Shown here in pieces: positions 28,312 to 35,765 of a DNA stretch of 64,000 bases; the first letter of the stretch is position 1; the number at the start of each line of letters is the position of its first letter. The translations under genes and the position numbers were made by a program. The stretch lies in contig NZ_JAUSWY010000001.1 in NCBI RefSeq assembly GCF_030815585.1, forward strand, positions 3,162,001 through 3,226,000. Direction: 5' to 3'. The notes below the pieces were generated by a model. The model was not told the DNA's origin and did no database searches. It saw only the letters and a program-made list of their open reading frames with translations. This DNA comes from Arthrobacter pascens (GTDB taxonomy: Bacteria; Actinomycetota; Actinomycetes; Actinomycetales; Micrococcaceae).

Positions 28312-29178
28312 ATGACCGCCATCATCCTGGGCTGGAACCCAGACCGCCGGGACCACTGGAACTACGCGGCGGTCATCGAACAGGTGGCCGAAGCCGGCCT
28401 GTGCTTCATGCCATGGAGAGTGGACCAAGACCTGAACATCCCGGCACGCGCTGATGCCTGGCTGCTCCTACAGGGGCACCACGGCCCGGCGCTGATCGGC
28501 CACGGTGTTGTGGTGTCGGAGCAGCCGGAACCCGGGTCCCACGATGCAGGGGCGGACGAGACTGCGATCTACGTGCAGGTAGCGTTCGATGCGCTGCTGC
28601 CCTTGGGCGACCAGATAGCCTCAGACGTTCTCACACAAGCCGCCCCCGGGGTTCCGTGGGGCAGCGTCGATGTCTCGGGTTTTGCCGTCGCGCCGGCCGA
28701 AGAGGCCAACATACGGGCCCTCTGGGGAACCTTCGGGCCGGCCCCGGGACCCGACCCCACCCAACCTGTGCCTGGCACTTATCCGCAGGGCGCGGTCACC
28801 CGGGTGGAGGTGAACCGGTACGAACACGACCCCGAGGCGCGGCGCGCCTGCATCGCGCATCATGGCATCAACTGCGCGGCCTGCGGGTTCTCCTTTGAAG
28901 CCACCTACGGCGATATAGGCAAGGACTTCATCCACACCCACCATGTTGTGCCGGTGTCCCAGCTCGGCAACGGCTACCAGTTGGATCCGCTCACGGACCT
29001 GGTTCCGCTCTGCGCCAATTGCCACGCCATGGCGCACCAGGGAGTGGGCATACCAAGGAGCCTCGTGGAGCTGAGGCAGATCATCGCCGACTCGGGATTC
29101 CTGCGTGGAACCACGGTGTCCCCTGAAGAACTCGAAGCCCAGCGAATAGCCCGCGAGATACTGGGCCCCGAGAAATAG
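28312..29178 (+). CDS. HNH endonuclease with N-terminal reader-like domain
   Basis: 288-residue protein. The C-terminal part has an HNH nuclease site: zinc Cys pair in CAACGF (about residues 187-190), HTHHVVPVSQ and the second pair CANCHAMAH. This type occurs in McrA-like, modification-dependent restriction enzymes. The N-terminal 140 residues (WNYAAVIEQVAEAGLCF, ADAWLLLQG, LIGHGVV) resemble EVE/PUA-like modules that recognise modified bases; this resemblance is by eye. No methylase is nearby, which fits a stand-alone type IV-like defence enzyme. Function is inferred. Confidence 0.8.
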   Translation: MTAIILGWNPDRRDHWNYAAVIEQVAEAGLCFMPWRVDQDLNIPARADAWLLLQGHHGPALIGHGVVVSEQPEPGSHDAGADETAIYVQVAFDALLPLGDQIASDVLTQAAPGVPWGSVDVSGFAVAPAEEANIRALWGTFGPAPGPDPTQPVPGTYPQGAVTRVEVNRYEHDPEARRACIAHHGINCAACGFSFEATYGDIGKDFIHTHHVVPVSQLGNGYQLDPLTDLVPLCANCHAMAHQGVGIPRSLVELRQIIADSGFLRGTTVSPEELEAQRIAREILGPEK

Positions 29179-29196
29179 CGAATCGTTGCGCTCCAG

Positions 29197-29694
29197 TCAG
29201 CGACGGGCGTCGTCGGCGCCGTCGGGTTCCATGCCTTCCCTGCGGCCTTCCTCGACGGTGACGTACTTGCGCAGGCCGCTTCGCCCGGTGGCCTGCTGGT
29301 CGGTGTCCACGTTCAGGGGATCCTCCGAGCGGGTCATGTCCGCAGCCTCGGCACGCGCTTCGGAGTACGTCCGGCTTCCGTCCCTCTCATAGTGGGCATA
29401 AAGCCGGTCCTCCTCTGCCGGCTCCAGGTGCCGGTCCGATTCCACCCGCGGGGCATCCTTGACGAAGTCCTTGGTGTACGGAACCACCAGATCGTCGCCT
29501 TGGATCCGGGCCCCCTCCACTGGAACGAAGGACTGCGAGGCGCCGAAGAGCCCGGTATCAACGGCAACCCACGTAGGCTCGCCGGTGTCGTCGTCGGCAT
29601 AGAGCTGGCCAATGGAGCCAATCTTTTCGCCATCCGATCCAATGACGTTTCCGCCTCTGTTGAGCAGGCCTTCAATGTCTTCCCTCGTGAGCAT
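29197..29694 (-). CDS. PRC-barrel domain stress-type protein
   Basis: 165-residue soluble acidic protein. The N-terminal PRC-barrel runs from MLTREDIEGLLNRGGNVIGS through KIGSIGQLYADDDTGEPTWVAV to LVVPYTKDFVKDAP. The tail is charged and contains TYSEARAEAADM, typical of the actinobacterial PRC/DUF2382-like stress group. AAGGAG 5 bases before the ATG at 29694 fixes the start; the longer frame only adds the product of a tandem repeat. Possible general-stress role, inferred. Confidence 0.85.
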   Translation of the reverse strand: MLTREDIEGLLNRGGNVIGSDGEKIGSIGQLYADDDTGEPTWVAVDTGLFGASQSFVPVEGARIQGDDLVVPYTKDFVKDAPRVESDRHLEPAEEDRLYAHYERDGSRTYSEARAEAADMTRSEDPLNVDTDQQATGRSGLRKYVTVEEGRREGMEPDGADDARR

Positions 29695-29940
29695 GACTTC
29701 TCCTTTGGATGGCGCCCGGGCGCTGGCGGCTTGGCTTGCGGCAGCTTGGCTTGCGGCAGCTTGGCTTGCGGCGGCTTGACTCGCGGCGAATCCGCCTGTG
29801 GAGCCGGGAACGGCCTCCGCCACGTTGCCAGCCGCCCCGTCTTCTTGTGTTTCCGCTGTCGCTGCTCCTATACAGTAAGCTTGCTTAGCATCGAAAGAGA
29901 AGACTGCCTGTTTGATTTCTTCTCGACGGTTTAGGGCCCC
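29695..29940 (-). promoter_or_regulatory. Upstream region of the PRC-barrel gene with tandem repeat
   Basis: Contains four 15-bp tandem copies (29727-29786, core GCTTGGCTTGCGG) just before the ribosome-binding site. A TAAGC-TT-GCTTA palindrome (29876-29887) occurs in the probable promoter area. No gene is evident. The insertion sequence begins at its upstream edge. Confidence 0.45.
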
Positions 29941-31290
29941 GAGGAATCATGTCAAGATGCGCGCGTGGTTTTCATCGTGGAATCATTTGAATGTGCGCGC
30001 ATGGACGGCTTGGCTTTGGGTCCTTGTTTGCTGGTGGTCAGCGTGAGCAGTTCGGCGGTGAGAGCTTGGATCTGTCGCTGGATCGCGGCCGGGTTTAGAG
30101 GTTTGTTTTCCCGCGTGAGTCTGGTCTTGACCGCCTTCCGGACGGTGCCTTCGTCGGCGAGGGCCCGTTGGAATGGTGTTCGCGGGGCATCATATTTCTT
30201 GGTGATCTTTGCGCCGTGGCGTTCCTTGGAAATGAGCTTCTGCTGGGGCGCGAAATGGTTCGTCAGGATTCGTTGCAGCTCCCAGATCCGGTTCAACAGG
30301 TCAAGCTCGCCGGGAGTGTCGTAGCGGTGGTATCCGACGGTCTGCCGGACGATGTGCCAGTTCTTCTGCCCTACATGCGCGCCGTCGTTTTTGTTCCCTG
30401 ACCGGGACCTGGTGAATGTGAGGTTCTCCTGTTCGCACCAGCGGAACAGCTCCCAGTTGATGAACTCTGAACCGTTGTCCGAATCGATGCCCAAGACCGG
30501 GAACGGGAACTTCGCGGTGGCTTCCTTGATTGCTGCAAACACCCATTTCTGCGCCTTGTTCCTCACCGAAACGGTCTCCGTCCAGCCGGTCGCGACGTCA
30601 GTGATATCGAGGGTGAAACAGAACTCGCCCTGCGAATTGCCACCCTCGTGACCCACCAGATCGATCTCCACGAACCCGGGGCGGGCGTCATCCCATTCGG
30701 CCCAGGTCCGCATCGGAATCGAGTCCTTCAGCAGCGTCCCCGGCTTGGTATGGGACCGGCCCCGCGGATCGAGTTTGGCCCGGTCGGCCCTGAGTCTGCG
30801 ATCGATGGTGGCAGGGGCGATCCTCAGCAGCAGGCCTGCGCATCCATCGTCGATCTCCAACTCTTTGAGCCGACGCAGCCGCGGCACCAAGTCCGGCAGC
30901 GCCGCCGCGAGCAGCCGCCCGCACGGGGTGCCCTGCACCGCCCACAGGAGCCGCAGCGCCTTCATCACCGGTTCCCCGTAGAGCGGCGGCCTCGGTGGCC
31001 GGGGCTTGACCGCCCTAATGGTCAATGCCTGTGTGAGAGCTTTACGTGCATGGTTGCGGTGCCACCCGTTGAGCCCGCAAACCTGGTCAAGGATCAGGCC
31101 CTTCCCGACCTTGGATGCCCGGCGGTATTCCAATGCCAGCATCTTCGTCACAGCCTTGCGTTGACTCATTGTCAGCTCCATAGTCGCAGGCCTACCGCCG
31201 CCGGCGAACCGGAGCGGGCAGGCACACCGCTACGCGCGCATTCTCAAATGATTCCTCGATACCTGCTTCGCGCGCATTTTCTATGAGTCA
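29941..31290 (-). mobile_element. Insertion sequence with paired terminal boxes (IS1202/ISNCY-like)
   Basis: About 1350 bp. Each end carries two related boxes, a GGAATCAT-type part followed by ATGCGCGCG: at the left 29941-29965 and 29977-30001, at the right, inverted, 31232-31258 and 31269-31289. Such long ends with repeated transposase-binding sites, plus the transposase type, suggest the IS1202-like part of ISNCY. I could not find a convincing target duplication. It sits 68 bases upstream of the second Pro-rich secreted gene, and may have replaced that gene's promoter. Confidence 0.8.
29952..31181 (-). CDS. IS transposase, rve-fold, probably inactive
   Basis: 409-residue DDE transposase: helix-turn-helix N-terminus, then an integrase core. 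Asp174 (VEIDLVGHEGG) and Asp235 (GIDSDNGSEF) fit the first two catalytic acids. The third should be the Glu of a NDxAHVEQKN motif, but here residue 271 is Gly (NDGAHVGQKNW, codon GGG at 30371-30369, one base from GAG). If the sequence is correct the enzyme is probably catalytically dead though otherwise full length. The C-terminal codons run into the left end of the element. Confidence 0.85.
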   Translation of the reverse strand: MELTMSQRKAVTKMLALEYRRASKVGKGLILDQVCGLNGWHRNHARKALTQALTIRAVKPRPPRPPLYGEPVMKALRLLWAVQGTPCGRLLAAALPDLVPRLRRLKELEIDDGCAGLLLRIAPATIDRRLRADRAKLDPRGRSHTKPGTLLKDSIPMRTWAEWDDARPGFVEIDLVGHEGGNSQGEFCFTLDITDVATGWTETVSVRNKAQKWVFAAIKEATAKFPFPVLGIDSDNGSEFINWELFRWCEQENLTFTRSRSGNKNDGAHVGQKNWHIVRQTVGYHRYDTPGELDLLNRIWELQRILTNHFAPQQKLISKERHGAKITKKYDAPRTPFQRALADEGTVRKAVKTRLTRENKPLNPAAIQRQIQALTAELLTLTTSKQGPKAKPSMRAHSNDSTMKTTRAS

Positions 31291-31357
31291 ACGCGAGGGC
31301 TAGACGGAGGGGTGGGCCCGGCGTAATCTGTTGTCCATCTGCGAGGGGGGTGACCCG

Positions 31358-32287
31358 ATGGCCACGAGACCGCTGGCGCCTGCCGTCCGCACCATATTGC
31401 TGGCTCTCCTAGCCGCCCTGGCTTGGCTCATCTGGGGCGCCGGAACAGCCCAGGCCGACACTCCTGCCGCGGACGCCGGGGCTCTCGTGCAACCTGCCGG
31501 CCCGCTTGTCGTTCAATCTGTCCCCCTCCCGGCATCGCCGGACGTCCGGGGCGCGGAGAACACGGCAGTGGCCCCAGAAACCACCATCCTTGGCCCGGCC
31601 GCCGACATCGCCGACGCGTTGACCGCTGCGGGCAGTCCCGTCGTCCCGGGGACCACCGCGGCGGTCAGCGGGCTCGCCCCTGCGCTTCCCGAGCTTCCCC
31701 CGGTTCAGGCGCCACTCCCGCTTCCTCTGCCTGGCATCCTGCCCCTGCCTGAGCAACTGCCGGCCCTGCTGCCTGCGCCCGTCCAGGCCCTCTTGCCAGG
31801 CGTCGTCCCGCTGCCAGCGCCAGTGCCTGGTGTTGTGCCCATTGCGGCACGCAGTGGCCCGGCCTGGACCCCGGCGCCGGACAACGGCGCCTCAGCCCCG
31901 CTGCCAGCCCCAGAACCCAGTGATGGCACCACTGGCGCCTCAGCCGCCGGCATTCCACTGGTCCCCGCGGGCGGCGCAGCAAGCAACACCTGGACATTCG
32001 GCTTCACTCCCGCCCGGGACTTCGCCGGATCGGCCCCGCTTGCCGTCACAGGTGCAGGCCCATCTGCGCCCGCAGGCCCGCAGGGCACTACCGGCCCGCT
32101 CCGGGCCTCCGCACTGCCCGGACACGCCGGGCATGCCAGTTCGGGATCCTTCGGCGGGTTTGGCGGCCCAGCGGATCTCGCCGGATCCTGGCCTGCATTC
32201 CCCACTGCCGCAGGTGCAGCGAACCGCACCGAGGCAGAGACCATACCCCCAGGTCCTTCCTTCGATCCCGGGTCCACTCCCGACTGA
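31358..32287 (+). CDS. Secreted Pro/Ala/Leu-rich protein ending SFDPGSTPD (paralog 2)
   Basis: 309-residue paralog of the protein at 5246. A signal peptide (MATRPLAPAVRT, hydrophobic core, TAQA cleavage near residue 35) precedes a mature region dominated by Pro, Ala, Leu, Val and Gly, including a PLPLPLPG-like block near 115-150. No cysteine is present in the mature part. It ends GPSFDPGSTPD, matching paralog 1. GAGGGGGG lies 7 bases before the ATG at 31358. The 87-base spacer downstream resembles the spacer after paralog 1, but the wall-protein gene is missing. Function unknown. Confidence 0.72.
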   Translation: MATRPLAPAVRTILLALLAALAWLIWGAGTAQADTPAADAGALVQPAGPLVVQSVPLPASPDVRGAENTAVAPETTILGPAADIADALTAAGSPVVPGTTAAVSGLAPALPELPPVQAPLPLPLPGILPLPEQLPALLPAPVQALLPGVVPLPAPVPGVVPIAARSGPAWTPAPDNGASAPLPAPEPSDGTTGASAAGIPLVPAGGAASNTWTFGFTPARDFAGSAPLAVTGAGPSAPAGPQGTTGPLRASALPGHAGHASSGSFGGFGGPADLAGSWPAFPTAAGAANRTEAETIPPGPSFDPGSTPD

Positions 32288-32374
32288 ACAGGTCAGCCCT
32301 GCCCATTTCCGGCAGAAAACGACCACCGAACGCCGTCGGCGTCCGGACACCAAAGTCAGTCAGGAGCTACAGTC

Positions 32375-32461
32375 ATGTCCTTCAACATCCGTGAGTTCCA
32401 CAGTGCCCGAGTGACTTCCGTCGTGGGCAACTGGCCCGACCCCGTCCGCGGGCTCACCTAG
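32375..32461 (+). pseudogene. 28-codon ORF, possible stump of a LAxTG protein gene
   Basis: ATG at 32375 with CAGGAG upstream opens MSFNIREFHSARVTSVVGNW and stops after 28 codons. Position, spacer and first codons (M-x-x-N-[IL]-R) mirror the LAxTG gene at 6217 (MHSNLRR). No signal peptide follows. It may be the stump of a deleted wall-protein gene or a genuine short peptide. A strong terminator is 12 bases beyond. Confidence 0.45.
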
Positions 32462-32473
32462 GGGCCGCCGAGC

Positions 32474-32507
32474 GGGTGGACAGGAGGGGTCGCCCTCCTG
32501 TCCACCC
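32474..32507 (+). terminator. Hairpin terminator after the second secreted-protein locus
   Basis: A perfect 15-bp stem (32474-32488 with 32493-32507, arm GGGTGGACAGGAGGG) closes on a 4-nt GTCG loop. No T-run follows, but the hairpin is very stable. Confidence 0.75.
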
Positions 32508-32681
32508 GACTCTGTCCACCCAACCCCCACCAAACCGGGACCACCAAACCCTGACCACCAAGCCGTCGAGGAGCCGGGATCGGCTTCGCCCGCGGTGAGC
32601 CAACGAGCTGTTAACCCAACCTTTCCCTCCCCGCAACGCCCCCTCCCCCGCCGCGTCAGGCAACGGGCGCACCGTAGAGGT

Positions 32682-33833
32682 GTGAGGATCGCAATTGTTG
32701 CCGAATCATTCCTGCCATTGATGAACGGGGTCACGCACTCCATCCTGCGGGTGCTTGAGCATCTGCAGGAGCGTGGCCATGAGGTGCTGGTGATCGCGCC
32801 GTCCACCCAGGACAGCGATGTCCCGGACGTGGTCCACGGCGCACAGGTGCACCGCCTCCCGTCCGTGCCCCTGGCCGGCTACACCAACGTGCGCGTGGCG
32901 ATGGGCGGTGTGTACCGGGTCAAGCGAATCCTTGCCGATTACGCGCCGGACGTTGTCCACCTTGCCTCACCGTTTGTGCTCGGCTGGCGGGCGGTGCAGG
33001 CTGCGCACCAGCTGGGCATCCCCACCGTCGCCATCTACCAGACCGAGATCCCCAGCTACGCCGCACGGTATGGTGTGCCATTCCTGGAGAACTGGGCGTG
33101 GAACCGGGTGGAGAACATCCACCTGCTGGCCACCCGGACCCTGGCGCCGTCCACGTTCGCGCTGAACCAGTTGCGCGGACGCGGGATTCCGCGGGTGGAC
33201 ATGTGGCGGCGCGGTGTGGACACCGCGCGGTTTGCACCGGAAAAGCGCGACGGCGGCTGGCGGGCTGCCGTGGCTCCTGGCGGTGAGCGGATCATCGGCT
33301 ATGTGGGCCGGCTGGCCATCGAGAAGCAGGTGGAGGACCTGGCCGCACTGGCCGACGTGCCCAACACCAGGCTGGTGATCGTGGGTGACGGCCCGCAGCG
33401 TGCCGCACTCGAAGAGGCCCTGCCGAACGCCTGCTTCACCGGCTTCCTGGGCGGCGAAGAACTCGCCCGGGCCGTGGCGTCGTTCGATCTGTTTGTCCAT
33501 CCAGGCGAGTTCGAGACCTTCTGCCAGACCATCCAGGAGGCCATGGCGTCGGGCGTGCCTGTGGTGGCCACCGGACGCGGCGGTCCCCTGGACCTCGTGG
33601 AGAATTCCCGCACCGGATGGCTATATGAACCGGGCGATCTGTCCGGAATGCGCGCACACGTTATGGACCTGATGGGCGACGACGCCAAGCGCCGGGCTTT
33701 CGCCGCCGCAGCGCACGCATCGGTCCAGGGCCGGACCTGGCCGGCGTTGAGCGCCGAACTGGTGCGGCACTACCGCGAGGTCTCGGCGCTCCCAACCCAA
33801 ACGTCCGTCTCGAGAAGTGGGGCAGTGCTGTGA
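32682..33833 (+). CDS. GT4 family glycosyltransferase (MgtA-like mannosyltransferase type)
   Basis: 383-residue retaining glycosyltransferase. The N-terminal domain begins VRIAIVAESFLPLMNGVTHSI; the C-terminal sugar-nucleotide domain has IIGYVGRLAIEKQVEDL, GDGPQRAALE and the donor-site FVHPGEFETFCQTIQEAMASG (EX7E). This pattern matches actinobacterial GDP-mannose-dependent mannosyltransferases for glycolipids or lipomannan. GTG at 32682 is the best start (GAGGT just upstream). Its stop overlaps the GTG of the UDP-sugar dehydrogenase gene, hinting at a uronic-acid glycolipid acceptor, as known for Corynebacterium/Micrococcus glucuronosyl lipids; that link is inference. Confidence 0.88.
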   Translation: MRIAIVAESFLPLMNGVTHSILRVLEHLQERGHEVLVIAPSTQDSDVPDVVHGAQVHRLPSVPLAGYTNVRVAMGGVYRVKRILADYAPDVVHLASPFVLGWRAVQAAHQLGIPTVAIYQTEIPSYAARYGVPFLENWAWNRVENIHLLATRTLAPSTFALNQLRGRGIPRVDMWRRGVDTARFAPEKRDGGWRAAVAPGGERIIGYVGRLAIEKQVEDLAALADVPNTRLVIVGDGPQRAALEEALPNACFTGFLGGEELARAVASFDLFVHPGEFETFCQTIQEAMASGVPVVATGRGGPLDLVENSRTGWLYEPGDLSGMRAHVMDLMGDDAKRRAFAAAAHASVQGRTWPALSAELVRHYREVSALPTQTSVSRSGAVL

Positions 33834-35239
33834 AAATCTCAGTGATCGGCTGCGGCTACCTGGGCGCGGTGCACGCGGCCACGCTCGCTTCGATGGGCCA
33901 CACCGTAGTAGGAATCGACGTCGACGCCACCAAAGTGGACCAGCTGGGCCGCGGACTGGCCCCGTTCTTCGAACCCGGCCTCGACGAGCTCCTCCAGGAC
34001 GGCCGCGCCACCGGCCGGCTCACGTTCACCACGGACGTCGCCAAGGCCGCCGGCGCGCAGGTCCACTTCCTGTGCGTCGGGACGCCGCAGGCCAAAACGT
34101 CCGACGGCGCCGACCTCACCTATCTGGTGTCCGCCACAGAGGCGCTGCTCCCGCACCTGGCGAGGGGCGCCGTCGTCGTCGGTAAATCAACGGTGCCGGT
34201 AGGCACGGTGGACATGCTCCGCGGAATCCTTTCCCGGCGCCCGGACGTGCTGCTGGGATGGAACCCGGAGTTCTTGCGGCAGGGCACAGCGGTCAAGGAT
34301 TCGCTGGTTCCGGACCGGCTGGTTTACGGGGTGGCAGGCGGGCGGGCGGCTGCCTTCGACGCCGCCACGGGCGCACCCAAGGCTGTCACTGCGGCGCTGG
34401 ATGCCGTCTACGGGCCGCTGCTGGACGCCGGCATTCCGCGCCTGGTGTGCAATTTTGCCACGGCGGAACTCATCAAATCGGCGGCCAACGCCTTCCTGGC
34501 AACAAAGGTCAGCTTCATCAACGCCGTCTCGGAGCTGTGCGACGCCTCCGGGGCCGACGTGACCGAACTCAGCGAAGCGATGGGGCTGGATCCGCGGATC
34601 GGCAACCGGTACCTGCACGCCGGTCTGGGCTTCGGCGGCGGCTGCCTGCCCAAGGACATCCGCAGCTTCCGGGCGCAGGCATCTGCTTTGCGCGTGGGCT
34701 CGGTGGATGAGTGGATGGGCGTGGTGGATGCCGTGAACCTGCGCCAGCGGACCCGGACGGTGAATCTCGCCCATGAACTGTGCGGCGGCCTGGGCGGCCG
34801 CACGATCACTGTGCTTGGCGCCTCCTTCAAGCCGGATACGGACGACATCCGCGACTCCCCCGCCCTGGATGTCGCGGCCCGGATGGCGGCCGCCGGCGCG
34901 CACGTGACGGTGACGGACCCGAAGGCCGTCAACAGCGCGTGGATGCGCTATCCGCAGCTTCGCTTTGAAACGTCCGTGGAGAAGGCGCTGGAGGGCGCCG
35001 AACTGGTTCTGCTGCTCACCGAGTGGGAGGAGTACCGGCTGCTTTCGCCTGCGCTTGCCGGCGGGATGGTGCGGCGGCGGGTGGTGCTGGATGCTCGGAA
35101 CGTGCTGGACGCTGAGGCGTGGCAGGCGGAAGGCTGGACGGTCCGCGGGCTAGGGCGGGCGTTCCCGGACCGGGAGGACCCAAAAGTGACGCATTTCGGT
35201 TGCACGAGTGTCGCGCCAGCAAACATTCCCACCCCTTGA
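33830..35239 (+). CDS. ugd: UDP-glucose/GDP-mannose dehydrogenase family protein
   Basis: 469-residue NAD-dependent four-electron dehydrogenase that converts UDP-glucose to UDP-glucuronate (or a similar NDP-sugar). The Rossmann start is KISVIGCGYLGAVHAATLA, the catalytic Cys lies in GFGGGCLPKDIRSF, and the C-terminal domain includes LGASFKPDTDDIRDSPALDV. All three UDPG_MGDP_dh domains are present at normal length. Translationally coupled to the glycosyltransferase (4-base overlap). UDP-glucose is the likeliest substrate. Confidence 0.92.
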   Translation: MKISVIGCGYLGAVHAATLASMGHTVVGIDVDATKVDQLGRGLAPFFEPGLDELLQDGRATGRLTFTTDVAKAAGAQVHFLCVGTPQAKTSDGADLTYLVSATEALLPHLARGAVVVGKSTVPVGTVDMLRGILSRRPDVLLGWNPEFLRQGTAVKDSLVPDRLVYGVAGGRAAAFDAATGAPKAVTAALDAVYGPLLDAGIPRLVCNFATAELIKSAANAFLATKVSFINAVSELCDASGADVTELSEAMGLDPRIGNRYLHAGLGFGGGCLPKDIRSFRAQASALRVGSVDEWMGVVDAVNLRQRTRTVNLAHELCGGLGGRTITVLGASFKPDTDDIRDSPALDVAARMAAAGAHVTVTDPKAVNSAWMRYPQLRFETSVEKALEGAELVLLLTEWEEYRLLSPALAGGMVRRRVVLDARNVLDAEAWQAEGWTVRGLGRAFPDREDPKVTHFGCTSVAPANIPTP

Positions 35240-35331
35240 TATCCGGAATCCTTGCAGAATAGTAAGTACACTGATTGAATTGGATGACCGGGGAGAGCGT
35301 CGGCACCGATTATCGACAAGGAAGTGTGATC

Positions 35332-35598
35332 ATGGGAATTCTCGGATTTCTCATTGTGGGCCTGATTGCTGGAGCTATAGCCAAGATGCTCCTCCCTGGC
35401 AGGCAAGGAGGAGGCTGGCTGATTACCCTCGTCCTTGGCGTCGTCGGCGCGATCCTGGGCGGCTGGATCGGCTCGCTGATCTTCGGCGGCGGACTGGGTG
35501 ACTTCTTCGATATCAGGACCTGGCTGCTGGCCATCCTGGGTTCAGTCATCGTCCTGCTCATTTACGGCGCAGTCGCTGGCCGTAGAAGCCGCGTCTGA
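35332..35598 (+). CDS. GlsB/YeaQ/YmgE family stress membrane protein
   Basis: 88-residue membrane protein with three helices: LGFLIVGLIAGAIAKMLLPG, then the Gly-rich TLVLGVVGAILGGWIGSLIF, and LLAILGSVIVLLIYG. This is the transglycosylase-associated (Transgly_assoc) pattern. ATG at 35332 follows AAGGAAG. The family is often stress-induced. Monocistronic with a good terminator. Confidence 0.9.
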   Translation: MGILGFLIVGLIAGAIAKMLLPGRQGGGWLITLVLGVVGAILGGWIGSLIFGGGLGDFFDIRTWLLAILGSVIVLLIYGAVAGRRSRV

Positions 35599-35621
35599 CT
35601 TAAAGCAAACTTCCACAGGCG

Positions 35622-35662
35622 AAAGCGCCCTTCTCCATGCTCTTGGGGAAGGGCGCTTTTAT
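35622..35662 (+). terminator. Terminator after GlsB-like gene
   Basis: A perfect 12-bp stem (AAAGCGCCCTTC at 35622-35633 and its complement at 35648-35659) with a 14-nt loop and a trailing T-run. Confidence 0.88.
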
Positions 35663-35715
35663 CTACCCTGCGGTATCGGTCTACACCAATCGGCAGGCCG
35701 TTCCAGCCCGTCCCA

Positions 35716-35743
35716 TTGATATCGGGCATCGGCACTTTATGAT
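35716..35743 (+). promoter_or_regulatory. Putative promoter of the GGDEF-EAL gene
   Basis: TTGATA (35716-35721) and TATGAT (35738-35743) are spaced by 16 bases, close to sigma-70-type consensus, 22 bases before the chosen ATG at 35766. It overlaps the alternative upstream ATGs, which supports the later start. Confidence 0.55.
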
Positions 35744-35765
35744 GTGCGTTGGGGGTGGTTGTGCC

